In this document: in pieces, positions 1 through 14,395 of the stretch
Position numbering within the stretch: the first letter of the stretch is position 1
How the letters are laid out: the number at the start of each line of letters is the position of its first letter
Origin: Begonia masoniana
Lineage: Eukaryota; Streptophyta; Magnoliopsida; Cucurbitales; Begoniaceae
Assembly: GCA_022432975.1 (NCBI GenBank)
Contig: CM039515.1
Span: forward strand, 21,470,923 to 21,534,922
DNA length: 64,000 nt
Reading direction: 5' to 3'
Notes under the pieces: model-generated
The model's input: the letters and a program-made list of their open reading frames with translations, nothing else
The model's database searches: none
What the model was told of the DNA's origin: nothing
Position numbers and translations under genes: made by a program

Positions 1-395
1 CCGGGCGTCTATAACTAAGTCACGTAGGGTGCACGTGACAAATCGGATGATATTACTTCTTCACCCGATGCATGCAAACCCATGCAAACCCCAACTGAAT
101 AACGTCGAGTAGTCTGGGGCATTTCCTCCCTGCCCGATTAAGTCACTGATCAAATGACCAATTTTAGCCGCTCGACTCTGTGTAAGATTTAGCCGATGGG
201 ATTTAAGGAAAAATCGAGTTTGAGAGGGCGAAATTCCCTTGATATGTATAACGCCTCTGTTATCAGTCTAAGAGTGAGTTAAAAAAAAAATGTATGTAAA
301 TATTAGCTAGGAAACGAAGAAGAAAAGGTAGAAGTTGAGTCAATGATTAATGAAAGATTATGACTAAGTGACGACTTCCTGTCCGGGTCGTTACA
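1..395 (+). repeat. AC 5' LTR, 3' end only
   Basis: This is the last 395 bases of the 5' LTR of gypsy element AC; the rest lies left of the window. It aligns with 23667-24061, the end of the AC 3' LTR, at roughly 96 percent by eye, and both end in TTACA followed by a primer site or foreign DNA. Differences include several C/T and G/A changes and small indels in an A run. The visible part is the U5-like end upstream of the primer binding site. Confidence 0.85.
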
Positions 396-399
396 ATTA

Positions 400-411
400 T
401 GGTATCAAAGC
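400..411 (+). promoter_or_regulatory. AC primer binding site
   Basis: TGGTATCAAAGC begins 4 bases after the LTR terminus. It matches the complement of the plant initiator methionine tRNA 3' end (TGGTATCAGAGC) at 11 of 12 positions. It would prime minus-strand cDNA synthesis. Confidence 0.85.
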
Positions 412-485
412 AAAACCGGGTTCTAAAACCGATTCTGCAGACTGCCTTCCAGCACTGACTGTCACATGAGCAAACTCCAGCAACT

Positions 486-548
486 GTAAGTGTTTATGAT
501 TTCAGTAAATGTCATTAAGTTAAGATGTATCTATAATTATTTGTCTAG
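486..548 (+). other. Putative leader intron before AC gag
   Basis: A GTAAGT donor after CAACT and a TTTGTCTAG acceptor bracket 63 AT-rich nt just upstream of the gag ATG at 560. The same arrangement occurs at 9875-9937 (B), 33791-33728 (D, minus), 38991-39050 (G) and 50897-50956 (F). The length is at the low end for plant introns. Splicing is inferred, not shown. Confidence 0.45.
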
Positions 549-559
549 GAATCCTAAAA

Positions 560-1326
560 ATGGTTAGAGGTCAGCAGAGAGAGACCAATGAGGATAGCAA
601 TGACATTGCTCAGTTGACAGAGTTGGTCATGCGCCAATCTCGCCAGATCGAACAGCTGATGGCTGCTAGAGAGGAACAAGGCAACTTCAGTACTAATGCA
701 ACTCATGATCATGGGGGTGAGTGTTTCCACCGACTTCGACCCCCGGTATTTAATGGACATGTTTCAGATCCTATTTATGCTGAGGAATGGGTTCGAAAGA
801 TAGAGGACATGTTTAAGTATGCAAAGGTTGACGAAGGAGATAAGGTTACGTATGCTGTCTTTCATTTGGAATTGGGTGCAAGGCATTGGTGGGATTCAAT
901 CCAGAACGCCGCTAATGCAGGAGCTATGACCTGGGAAATGTTTAAGACTGCCTTCTTTGACAAGTACTTCAATAGGACTGTTCGGGCCAACAAGAAGAAG
1001 GAGTTCATGAATCTGCGACAAACTGGCTTTGTGACGGATTACATATGCAAATTTGATGCTTTATCACGGTTTGCTCCCCGAATGATTGAGGATGAAGAGG
1101 ACAGGATTTACCAATTTGTTCAAGGACTGAAGCCGAGTTTGTACATGAAAGTAAAGACTGCTGGGATACACAATGTACCTTATGGTGAAGTGACGGCTAA
1201 GGCCTTGGAGCTGGAAGAGGCTGAAATGACAGCATATGCACAGCGTGAGCAGCCAAGAAAATTCACGAAGGAAACTCAGCCGCCACCACGTCAGAACAAA
1301 GGATGGCAGCCGCAACAGAACAGGGG
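560..1326 (+). pseudogene. AC gag, N-terminal part, split by B
   Basis: This is the capsid-type Gag of a Ty3/gypsy chromovirus. ATG at 560 follows the putative leader acceptor by 11 bases. The frame is open through 255 codons. It contains the plant gypsy Gag signature (AEEWVRKIEDMF near residue 74, WWDS near 110, FFDKYF near 132, LRQTG near 153) and a basic Gln/Pro-rich linker. The reading frame breaks where the TG of B's LTR begins at 1327. The codon is completed after the insertion at 17915, so the two halves are in register. The first 14 or so codons closely match those of B, whose own start codon is lost. The part on this side lacks the zinc knuckle. Confidence 0.85.
1322..1326 (+). repeat. 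Target site duplication AGGGG, left copy
   Basis: AGGGG directly precedes the TGTAACACCC terminus of B. The same five bases follow B's 3' LTR at 17910-17914. This proves that B inserted into AC's gag. Confidence 0.92.
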
Positions 1327-3596
<2,270 letters not shown>

Positions 3597-3603
3597 AAAC
3601 AAA

Positions 3604-6249
3604 GAATATGAACAATGACTATGAATGATGAATATGAACAATGACTATGAATGATGAATATGAACAATGACTATGAATGATGAATATGAACAATGACTAT
3701 GAATGATGAATATGAACAATGACTATGAATGATGAATATGAACAATGACTATGAATGATGAATATGAACAATGACTATGAATGATGAATATGAACAATGA
3801 CTATGAATGATGAATATGAACAATGACTATGAATGATGAATATGAACAATGACTATGAATGATGAATATGAACAATGACTATGAATGATGAATATGAACA
3901 ATGACTATGAATGATGAATATGAACAATGACTATGAATGATGAATATGAACAATGACTATGAATGATGAATATGAACAATGACTATGAATGATGAATATG
4001 AACAATGACTATGAATGATGAATATGAACAATGACTATGAATGATGAATATGAACAATGACTATGAATGATGAATATGAACAATGACTATGAATGATGAA
4101 TATGAACAATGACTATGAATGATGAATATGAACAATGACTATGAATGATGAATATGAACAATGACTATGAATGATGAATATGAACAATGACTATGAATGA
4201 TGAATATGAACAATGACTATGAATGATGAATATGAACAATGACTATGAATGATGAATATGAACAATGACTATGAATGATGAATATGAACAATGACTATGA
4301 ATGATGAATATGAACAATGACTATGAATGATGAATATGAACAATGACTATGAATGATGAATATGAACAATGACTATGAATGATGAATATGAACAATGACT
4401 ATGAATGATGAATATGAACAATGACTATGAATGATGAATATGAACAATGACTATGAATGATGAATATGAACAATGACTATGAATGATGAATATGAACAAT
4501 GACTATGAATGATGAATATGAACAATGACTATGAATGATGAATATGAACAATGACTATGAATGATGAATATGAACAATGACTATGAATGATGAATATGAA
4601 CAATGACTATGAATGATGAATATGAACAATGACTATGAATGATGAATATGAACAATGACTATGAATGATGAATATGAACAATGACTATGAATGATGAATA
4701 TGAACAATGACTATGAATGATGAATATGAACAATGACTATGAATGATGAATATGAACAATGACTATGAATGATGAATATGAACAATGACTATGAATGATG
4801 AATATGAACAATGACTATGAATGATGAATATGAACAATGACTATGAATGATGAATATGAACAATGACTATGAATGATGAATATGAACAATGACTATGAAT
4901 GATGAATATGAACAATGACTATGAATGATGAATATGAACAATGACTATGAATGATGAATATGAACAATGACTATGAATGATGAATATGAACAATGACTAT
5001 GAATGATGAATATGAACAATGACTATGAATGATGAATATGAACAATGACTATGAATGATGAATATGAACAATGACTATGAATGATGAATATGAACAATGA
5101 CTATGAATGATGAATATGAACAATGACTATGAATGATGAATATGAACAATGACTATGAATGATGAATATGAACAATGACTATGAATGATGAATATGAACA
5201 ATGACTATGAATGATGAATATGAACAATGACTATGAATGATGAATATGAACAATGACTATGAATGATGAATATGAACAATGACTATGAATGATGAATATG
5301 AACAATGACTATGAATGATGAATATGAACAATGACTATGAATGATGAATATGAACAATGACTATGAATGATGAATATGAACAATGACTATGAATGATGAA
5401 TATGAACAATGACTATGAATGATGAATATGAACAATGACTATGAATGATGAATATGAACAATGACTATGAATGATGAATATGAACAATGACTATGAATGA
5501 TGAATATGAACAATGACTATGAATGATGAATATGAACAATGACTATGAATGATGAATATGAACAATGACTATGAATGATGAATATGAACAATGACTATGA
5601 ATGATGAATATGAACAATGACTATGAATGATGAATATGAACAATGACTATGAATGATGAATATGAACAATGACTATGAATGATGAATATGAACAATGACT
5701 ATGAATGATGAATATGAACAATGACTATGAATGATGAATATGAACAATGACTATGAATGATGAATATGAACAATGACTATGAATGATGAATATGAACAAT
5801 GACTATGAATGATGAATATGAACAATGACTATGAATGATGAATATGAACAATGACTATGAATGATGAATATGAACAATGACTATGAATGATGAATATGAA
5901 CAATGACTATGAATGATGAATATGAACAATGACTATGAATGATGAATATGAACAATGACTATGAATGATGAATATGAACAATGACTATGAATGATGAATA
6001 TGAACAATGACTATGAATGATGAATATGAACAATGACTATGAATGATGAATATGAACAATGACTATGAATGATGAATATGAACAATGACTATGAATGATG
6101 AATATGAACAATGACTATGAATGATGAATATGAACAATGACTATGAATGATGAATATGAACAATGACTATGAATGATGAATATGAACAATGACTATGAAT
6201 GATGAATATGAACAATGACTATGAATGATGAATATGAACAATGACTATG
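3604..6249 (+). repeat. 26-bp tandem array, about 102 copies
   Basis: A 26-bp unit built around GAATATGAACAATGACTATG repeats almost without change for 2646 bases. The same unit lies in B's 3' LTR at about 15600-16760, with about 38 near-identical copies. A few degenerate copies lie in the AC 3' LTR at 22736-22860. It is therefore an LTR-internal minisatellite that has expanded, not an independent satellite. The array ends mid-unit where the inverted fragment J begins. Confidence 0.95.
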
Positions 6250-8715
6250 CGGTCATCCGGAAGACTAAACCATCAAACAATTAACCTTCGGCATCTGCCG
6301 ATGACGTCAGCCGGAAGACTAAACCATCAAACTCTAACATTCGGCATCTGCCGATGACGTCAGCCGGAAGACTAAACCATCAAACTCTAACATTCGGCAT
6401 CTGCCGATGACGTCAGCCGGAAGACTAAACCATCAAACTCTAACATTCGGCATCTGCCGATGACGTCAGCCGGAAGACTAAACCATCAAACTCTAACATT
6501 CGGCATCTGCCGATGACGTCAGCCGGAAGACTAAACCATCAAACTCTAACATTCGGCATCTGCCGATGACGTCAGCCGGAAGACTAAACCATCAAACTCT
6601 AACATTCGGCATCTGCCGATGACGTCAGCCGGAAGACTAAACCATCAAACTCTAACATTCGGCATCTGCCGATGACGTCAGCCGGAAGACTAAACCATCA
6701 AACTCTAACATTCGGCATCTGCCGATGACGTCAGCCGGAAGACTAAACCATCAAACTCTAACATTCGGCATCTGCCGATGACGTCAGCCGGAAGACTAAA
6801 CCATCAAACTCTAACATTCGGCATCTGCCGATGACGTCAGCCGGAAGACTAAACCATCAAACTCTAACATTCGGCATCTGCCGATGACGTCAGCCGGAAG
6901 ACTAAACCATCAAACTCTAACATTCGGCATCTGCCGATGACGTCAGCCGGAAGACTAAACCATCAAACTCTAACATTCGGCATCTGCCGATGACGTCAGC
7001 CGGAAGACTAAACCATCAAACTCTAACATTCGGCATCTGCCGATGACGTCAGCCGGAAGACTAAACCATCAAACTCTAACATTCGGCATCTGCCGATGAC
7101 GTCAGCCGGAAGACTAAACCATCAAACTCTAACATTCGGCATCTGCCGATGACGTCAGCCGGAAGACTAAACCATCAAACTCTAACATTCGGCATCTGCC
7201 GATGACGTCAGCCGGAAGACTAAACCATCAAACTCTAACATTCGGCATCTGCCGATGACGTCAGCCGAAGACTAAACCATCAAACTCTAACATTCGGCAT
7301 CTGCCGATGACGTCAGCCGGAAGACTAAACCATCAAACTCTAACATTCGGCATCTGCCGATGACGTCAGCCGGAAGACTAAACCATCAAACTCTAACATT
7401 CGGCATCTGCCGATGACGTCAGCCGGAAGACTAAACCATCAAACTCTAACATTCGGCATCTGCCGATGACGTCAGCCGGAAGACTAAACCATCAAACTCT
7501 AACATTCGGCATCTGCCGATGACGTCAGCCGGAAGACTAAACCATCAAACTCTAACATTCGGCATCTGCCGATGACGTCAGCCGGAAGACTAAACCATCA
7601 AACTCTAACATTCGGCATCTGCCGATGACGTCAGCCGAAGACTAAACCATCAAACTCTAACATTCGGCATCTGCCGATGACGTCAGCCGGAAGACTAAAC
7701 CATCAAACTCTAACATTCGGCATCTGCCGATGACGTCAGCCGGAAGACTAAACCATCAAACTCTAACATTCGGCATCTGCCGATGACGTCAGCCGGAAGA
7801 CTAAACCATCAAACTCTAACATTCGGCATCTGCCGATGACGTCAGCCGAAGACTAAACCATCAAACTCTAACATTCGGCATCTGCCGATGACGTCAGCCG
7901 GAAGACTAAACCATCAAACTCTAACATTCGGCATCTGCCGATGACGTCAGCCGGAAGACTAAACCATCAAACTCTAACATTCGGCATCTGCCGATGACGT
8001 CAGCCGGAAGACTAAACCATCAAACTCTAACATTCGGCATCTGCCGATGACGTCAGCCGGAAGACTAAACCATCAAACTCTAACATTCGGCATCTGCCGA
8101 TGACGTCAGCCGGAAGCATAAACCATCATAGGATCTAATAGCTAAGTCATTCTGATTCCTCTGTTTGACACACTGCAGTCTGAAATCCCGAAACTAGGTG
8201 GACAGGTTTTACCATTGATTAAATCCGAGTTGGTTACTTAAAATGCTCAGAATCGATTCGGGATGACATTTCTACTCCCAGATTTTAAAAAGTCATAAAC
8301 TACTCGGCCACTGCTAAAAAAATCCGAAATCAGTGCCGAGCTGAAAACAGAGCTCTATTTACTAATGAATGACCACATTGTCCATTTCATACCTCGGGTG
8401 TGGATTTGCAGAGAAGAGCAAGCTCGAAACCAGCCGTCGGTAAAGGGAAGTTCTGGTAGCCGAGAGCAAGAACTTGGGAAAGAAGGAATCGCCGAGAGGA
8501 AATGTCGGCTACAGTGGCAATAAATGAGATTTAAGGTTTCCATTTCCTATTTATACTTAATCCATCAATTCTAATTACAAAACTGCCACCTAACCTAGTT
8601 TTACTCAACTTGTAATAAATTTGTCTTAACATTAAATTTAAATCACAGAGGTTAAATAAGAGGGTGACAATGAAAATGGTCAGAAAATCACCTGGCCGAA
8701 ATGTCGGGTGTTACA
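6250..8715 (-). mobile_element. Fragment J, inverted partial LTR
   Basis: Read on the minus strand from 8715, this begins TGTAACACCCGACATTTCGG and runs through a TATAAATA box (near 8550), the CACTGTAGCCGAC box, a CT-rich leader and a donor-like CCCGAG/GTATGA at 8392. It then reaches an intron-1-like stretch ending near 8131 and a 53-bp array. It is related to but distinct from the B and AC LTRs. Its far end is truncated at 6250, with no TTACA terminus, and the middle LTR boxes (short exon, CCTACATC, acceptor) are missing, so it is an internally deleted LTR. I could not find a target duplication. Confidence 0.75.
6258..8110 (-). repeat. 53-bp tandem array, about 35 copies, each with TGACGTCA
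   Basis: The unit includes ATTCGGCATCTGCCGATGAC and GTCAGCCGGAAGACTAAACC (+ strand). Each copy carries the palindrome TGACGTCA and an inverted pair CGGCA/TGCCG. At least three copies lack one G (near 7265, 7634 and 7847). On the minus strand the unit aligns with a single-copy stretch of the B LTR near 9205-9260 (GCTGACGTCATCGGCAGGTG to GAGTCTTCCG), so it arose by amplifying a normal LTR segment. Confidence 0.95.
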
Positions 8716-9784
8716 AGGTTAGTGTTGCATTCCTTACTAAGCATTAGGCTTATAGTTTAAACCTTATGATGTAGGTGACGAGTTTTCAGGTGAGGAACTC
8801 AAAGTCAATGAAGACGTCTAAGCTTGGTTGCTGGAGGATGCTCAATGTGACAGTGGAGGCTGGATAGGCGATCAAGTTCTCTGGTTATACCCTTAGTAAG
8901 TCAGAGAAGTTTATGATAAATAGATGACTAAGTAGAATAGAGTTTTCTTATAACAATAAGATTCGGATTTTGAATGGTTGACCTCAGAGTCTGTTAACGA
9001 TTTTAAGGATTATTGAATGGTCTGTTTAGCTTAAGCCTTCCGCTACGTGTATCTTGTATGAGATATGGTTTTCACTTATTAGAGTTTATAATTTCGAGGT
9101 TAAGGTTTGGGTGAGTTGTAGTATTCTCTGTTGGATGAGGTTGTTTAATGATTATAGTGTTTTATTGCCGTAAGATAGAAGCTGGGTGAGGCATTCATCC
9201 GGCTGACGTCATCGGCAGGTGTCAAATGATAGGAATCGAACGATTGAGTCTTCCGGATGACGTCACCGGAAGATGTAGTATATTCTTCATCGGCAGATGT
9301 AGAGTGTTAGCCATCGGATGATGAAAGTGTTATTTTGTCATCTAGCGATCGGCAGATGTAGAGTGTTAGCCATCGGATGATGAAAGTGTTATTTTGTCAT
9401 CTAGTGATCGGCAGATGTAGAGTGTTTAGCCATCGGACGATGTGAGGGTTCTCTTGTCGTTTAGTGACTGGGTCATGTTTTAATTATGCACGTGGGGAGC
9501 ACATGTCCATCGGATGATGTTTCCCTATTTCACCGGAAGATGAAGTATATTTCCTCACCGGATGACGCGATGTCTATCGGTTGTTGCATGCAGATCCATG
9601 CAACTTGCACGTCGATTGGAAGCATGTACGAAAGACTAATTTTCCATCCATTAAGTTGAAGTCTTTAGGCCTGCTAGGTATACTGATATTAAAAAAAAAT
9701 AAAGAAGGAGAAAAGAGTTCAAATATGAGTTAAAGTTTTATGTAAAATCATGAATTTCGTGACGATCCTCCCCGGGTTGTTACA
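8716..9784 (+). repeat. B 5' LTR, last segment
   Basis: This is collinear with 16840-17909 at about 98 percent by eye and ends in GTTGTTACA at the primer site. It begins just upstream of the acceptor-like TTATGATGTAG/GTGA box. It also carries GGTTGCTGGAGG, TGACGTCA sites near 9209 and 9258, and a short 60-bp repeat of the CGGCAGATGTAGAGTGTTAG type (about 9290-9440). Confidence 0.88.
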
Positions 9785-9788
9785 ATTA

Positions 9789-9800
9789 TGGTATTAGAGC
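9789..9800 (+). promoter_or_regulatory. B primer binding site
   Basis: TGGTATTAGAGC lies 4 bases after the LTR end. It matches the initiator tRNA complement at 11 of 12 positions, with one C-to-T change. Confidence 0.85.
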
Positions 9801-9874
9801 GAAACCGGGTTCTAAAACCGATTCTGCAGACTGCCTTCCAGCACTGACTGTCACATGAGCACACTCCAACAACT

Positions 9875-9937
9875 GTAAGTATTTATGATTTCAGTATATG
9901 TCATTAAGTTAAGATTTATCTGTAATGATTTGTCTAG
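9875..9937 (+). other. Putative leader intron before B gag
   Basis: Donor AACT/GTAAGTA and acceptor TTTGTCTAG/G bracket 63 nt, in the same place as in AC, D, F and G. Confidence 0.42.
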
Positions 9938-10739
9938 GATTCCCAAAATTGTTAGAGGTCAGCAGAGAGAGACCAATGAAGATAGCAATGCTATTGCTCA
10001 GTTGACAGAGTTGGTCATGCGCCAATCTCACCAGATAAAACGACTGGTGACTGCTAGAGAGGAACAAGGCAACTCCAGCACTAATGCAACTCATGATCAT
10101 GGGGGTGAGCGTTTCCACCGGCTTCGACCCCCGGTGTTTAATGGACATGTTTCAGATCCTATTTATGCTGAGGAGTGGATTCGAAAGATAGAAGACATGT
10201 TTAAGTATGCAAAGGTTGAGGAAGGGGATAAGGTCACCTATGCTGTCTTTCATTTGGAGTTAAGTGCAAGACATTGGTGGGACTCGATCCAGAACACCGC
10301 TAATGCCAAAGCTATGACCTGGGAGATGTTCAAGACTGCTTTCTTTGACAAGTACTTCAATAGGACTGTTCGGGCCAACAAGAAGAAGGAGTTCATGAAT
10401 CTGCGACAAACTGGCTCCGTTACGGATTACATATGCAAATTTGATGCCTTATCACGGTTTGCTCCCCGTATGATTGAGGATGATGAGGACAAGATTTACC
10501 AATTTGTTCAAGGACTGAAGCCGAGTCTGTACATGAAAGTGAAGACTGCTGGGATACACAATGTACCTTATGGTGAAGTGACGGCTAAGGCCTTGGAGCT
10601 GGAAGAGGCAGAGATGACAGCATATGCACAGCGTGAGCAGCCAAGGAAACTCATGAAGGACACTCAGCCGCCGCCACGTCAGAACAAAGGTTGGCAGCTA
10701 CAAAGAACAGGGGACCACCGCAACAACAACAAGGAATAA
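9885..10739 (+). pseudogene. B gag (start codon lost, frameshifted end)
   Basis: This is the Gag capsid region. The ancestral start is ATT at 9948-9950 where AC has ATG, so the in-frame ATG at 9885, inside the putative leader intron, is not the original start. Gag signatures are AEEWIRKIEDMF, ARHWWDS, FFDKYF and LRQTGS. About 250 residues in, near 10700, one base is missing relative to AC (CTACAAAGAACAGG against CCGCAACAGAACAGG). The frame leaves the Gln-rich linker and stops at 10739. The nucleotide homology with AC continues downstream without a gap. Confidence 0.85.
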
Positions 10740-11482
10740 AGAGACCCCTCAACCAGAATGATGATCAAGGAAAAGGAAAGAGGCTACTGGCACCCTTATG
10801 CCCCACCTGCTAGAAGAACCAACCCGGCGAATGCAAGTTGCATTCTGGCCGCTGTTTCAGATGTGATAAGGTTGGACATATAGTCAGAGACTGCCCCATG
10901 CCGCCAGATCCGAACCGTGCAAGGGTAGCACCAAGAGTCTATGCAATGATGGAGGATGAGGAAGCCGTGCAGCGTACAGTCATAACAGGTACCATTATGA
11001 TCTGTGGTTTTGCTGCTTACACACTTATAGATACGGGAGCCACACACTCGTTTATATCAACTCTGTTTGTATGCCAACATGATTTAGAACCCTTACCAGC
11101 CGAAAGGCCATATAATGTTATATTACCATCAGGGAAGTCCCTACATTCCGAACAGATTGTTAAGGGTGATGTCGTGTCCTTAGGAAGTAAGAAACTATAT
11201 GTAGAACTGATTGTAATTGACATGAAAGGATACAAGGTGATTTTAGGAATGGATTGGTTATTTAGGCATTATGCCACAATAAGTTGTAGATCTGGGATGG
11301 TTGATTTTCGACCCCCAAATGGTGATCATTATTCCTTCCAAGCTATCCCTAAGATAAGTAAAATACTGATCATATCCTCACTAGAAATTTATCGGTTATT
11401 GAAAAATGGTTGTGAGAGTTGCTTAGCTACCATAATGGATGTACGGGTGAAAAATAAGGTAGAGTACAAGATATCCCCATAG
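10740..11482 (+). pseudogene. B zinc knuckle and aspartic protease region
   Basis: This continues the same polyprotein. A TAG at 10811-10813 stands where AC has CAG inside the first Cys cluster (CPTCQKN in AC). Downstream an open stretch from 10838 encodes the CCHC knuckle CFRCDKVGHIVRDC, which binds RNA in the particle, and the retropepsin active site DTGATHSF with the LGMDWL flap-distal motif. A one-base deletion near 11467 (GTAGAGTACAAG against GTAGAGCTGCAAG in AC) shifts the frame. The run ends at TAG 11480-11482, just before the reverse transcriptase linker. Confidence 0.85.
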
Positions 11483-11505
11483 TCAGAGAGTTCCCTGAGA
11501 CATTT

Positions 11506-13677
11506 TTGGATGACTTGCCAGGATTACCACCTGATAGAGAAATAGAGTTTGTAATTGATACATACCCCGAGGCATTACCTGTATCTAAGAACCCTTACCG
11601 TATTGCACCTGTTGAGTTAAAGGAGTTAAAAGTTCAACTACAGGAATTAGTAGACAAAGGGTTTATACGCCTTAGTAGTTCACCTTGGGGTGCACCTGTC
11701 TTATTTGTCAAGAAGAAAGATGGTTCCCTTAGAATGTGCATAGACTACAGAGAACTAAATAAGTTGACAATCAAGAATAAGTATCCCTTACCCCGAATTG
11801 ATGATTTGTTTGACCAACTGCAAGGAGCTAAGGTGTTTTCAAAAATAGATTTACGTTCAGGTTATTACGAACTGAAAGTTAAGGAAGGAGATATACCAAA
11901 GACAGCCTTCAGAACCCGTTATGGACACTACGAATTCTTGGTCATGTCATTTGGACTGACCAATGCACCTGCAGCCTTTATGGACTTAATGAATCGTGTG
12001 TTTCGAGAGTATTTGGATAAATTTGTAATTGTGTTCATAGATGATATCCTGATATACTCACGGACAGAAGCTGACCATGCAGAGCATTTAAGAATAGTTT
12101 TGAAAACATTGAAGGAGCACCAGCTATATGCCAAATTGTCCAAGTGTGAATTTTGGTTGGACAAGGTTAATTTTCTTGGCCATGTAGTTTCTGCTAATGG
12201 CATATCTGTGGACCCGACCAAAATTCAGGCAGTAAAGGATTGGCCACAACCAAAGAATGCCAGTGAAGTCCGCAGTTTCCTTGGATTGGCAGGCTATTAC
12301 AGAAAGTTCATCAAAGGGTTTTTTATGATAGCTAAGCCCCTGACGAATTTGACAAAGAAGGACAATAAATATTCTTGGACCGAAGCTTGTGAAGATAGCT
12401 TCCAGACATTGAAGGTGAAGTTAACAACAGCCCCAGTTTTGACCCTTCCAACTGAAGAAGGAAAGTTTAGCGTATTTTGTGATGCATCAAAAGTTGGTTT
12501 AGGCTGTGTTTTGATGCAAGAAGGTAAAGTTATAGCGTATGCCTCTAGGCAATTAAAGAGTTACGAACAAAGCTACCCCACCCATGATTTAGAATTAGCC
12601 GCTGTCGTCTTTGCTTTGAAGATGTGGAGGCACTACTTATATGGACAGCAGTGTGAGGTGTTTTCTGACCATAAAAGTCTGAAGTACCTCTTTACACAAA
12701 AGGAATTGAACATGAGACAGAGGCGTTGGTTGCAATTTGTTAAGGATTATGACTTTGAGATCAAGTATCACCCGGGTAAGGCTAACTCTGTAGCTGACGC
12801 ATTGAGCAGGATGTCAACAACAATGCAACCCGTTGTATTAACTATGACTATACCTTTGAGGACAGAAGTTCAGAGGTTTGAATTGGAGATAGTTCCAGAG
12901 TTATCAACCTTATTTGCCGATTTGACCATTCAACCAACGGTTTTAGAAAAGATCAAAGAGGCACAAAAGAAGGACTCTGAGGAGAATAACAGTTTGATGA
13001 ACAAGGTGAAGGACACCACCTCCGAGTTTAGTCTTTCCAAGGAGGGGATTCTGAAGTTTGGAAATAGATGGTATGTCCCTAATGATGAAGAATTACGTAA
13101 GCTAATCTTGGCTGAGGCGCATTCGTCTCCCTTTTCTGTGCATCCTGGAAGCATCAAGATGTATCGAGACATGAAGTTACTCTATTGGTGGCCAAACTTA
13201 AAGAGAGATGTTGCTAAGTATGTAGAGTTATGTTTGGTTTGCCAACAGGTTAAAGCCGAGCACCAACATCCAGGAGGAACCCTTCAGCCTTTACCTATTC
13301 CCGAGTGGAAGTGGGAACACATAGCTATGGATTTCGTTGTAGGATTACCTAAGACAATTAAAGGACATGATAGTATTTGGGTTGTGATTGATAGATTGAC
13401 AAAATCAGCCCATTTCTTACTAGTAAGGACAACCTACTCGATGGACCAGCTTGCTGATCTTTATGTACAAGAAGTTATTAGGTTGCATAGAATTCCTGCA
13501 TCTATTGTCTCTGATCGTGACCCTAGGTTCACCTTCCGGTTTTGGAAAAGTTTACAAGACGCATTAGGTACAAAGTTAACCTTCAGTATTGCCTTCCACC
13601 CACAGACAGATGGTCAATCTGAAAGGACTATCCAGATACTTGAGGACATGCTGAGGGCGTGTGTACTAGATTTCTAG
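11506..13677 (+). pseudogene. B reverse transcriptase, RNase H and integrase core
   Basis: A 723-codon open stretch copies RNA to DNA and inserts it. RT lies at about residues 40-260, with IDLRSGYY and the catalytic FIDD at 177-180. Gypsy RNase H lies at about 315-440 ([30 protein letters not shown]). Integrase follows: the HHCC finger ([11 protein letters not shown] to CLVCQQ, about 540-585) and the DDE core (MDF, SDRDPRF, and the Glu of DGQSERT). It stops at TAG 13675-13677, where AC has CAG, and homology continues in the same frame. The first Met here is only the first ATG after an upstream frameshift, not a real start. Confidence 0.9.
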
Positions 13678-14367
13678 TCATCTTGGAGTAGATACTTACC
13701 CCTGGTTGAGTTCTCCTACAACAACAGCTACCAGTCCACCATTGGCATGGCACCTTATGAGGCGTTGTATGGTAGGAAATGTAGATCACCTCTATATTGG
13801 GATGAAGTTGGTGAAGCAAAACTCATAGGTCCCGAGATGTTACAGCAGATGTCAGACAAGATTGCCACTATTAAGAGGAGGATGATTACTGCACAAAGCC
13901 GACAGAAAAGTTATGCAGACCAAAGGAGGAGAGATCTTGAATTTGCTGTTGGTGATGAAGTTTTTCTGAAGGTTTCACCATTTAAAGGAGTACTAAGATT
14001 TGGCAGGAAGGGAAAACTCAATCCACGATTTATTGGACCATTCCCTGTTTTGGCTAGGATTGGTAGTGCAGCTTACAGACTAAAGTTGCCTCCATCATTA
14101 GATAAAGTTCATAATGTCTTCCATGTGTCAATGTTAAGGAAATGCATACGAGACCCTACACAAGTTGTTAAACTAGTAGATTTTGAGATTGAGCCGATGC
14201 TAACATATGAAGAGAAGCCAGTGCAGATATTGGAATCTGCAGTTAAGACTCTGAGGAATAAAGAGATTCCGTTGGTCAAAGTTTTATGGAAGCATCATGG
14301 CATAGATGAAGCCACGTGGGAGCGACGACAGGACATGTTAGACAAGTATCCAGAGTTGTTTGTTTGA
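13678..14367 (+). pseudogene. B integrase C-terminus with chromodomain-like tail
   Basis: The frame continues directly after the TAG at 13675. It holds the conserved [20 protein letters not shown] stretch, the GPF module (RFIGPFPVLARIG) and a tail with [18 protein letters not shown] and YPELF. That tail is the spacing expected of the chromodomain of Tekay/Del-type plant chromoviruses. Such domains are thought to guide integration to heterochromatin. The natural stop is TGA at 14365-14367, and the polypurine tract follows 28 bases later. Confidence 0.88.
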
Positions 14368-14395
14368 TCAATTTTCGGGGACGAAAATTTTGTTT

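Noticed and set aside
6258..8110. CRISPR array
   Set aside because: Regularly spaced repeats, but the entire 53-bp unit is repeated with no unique spacers. There are no cas genes, and the context is a plant LTR.
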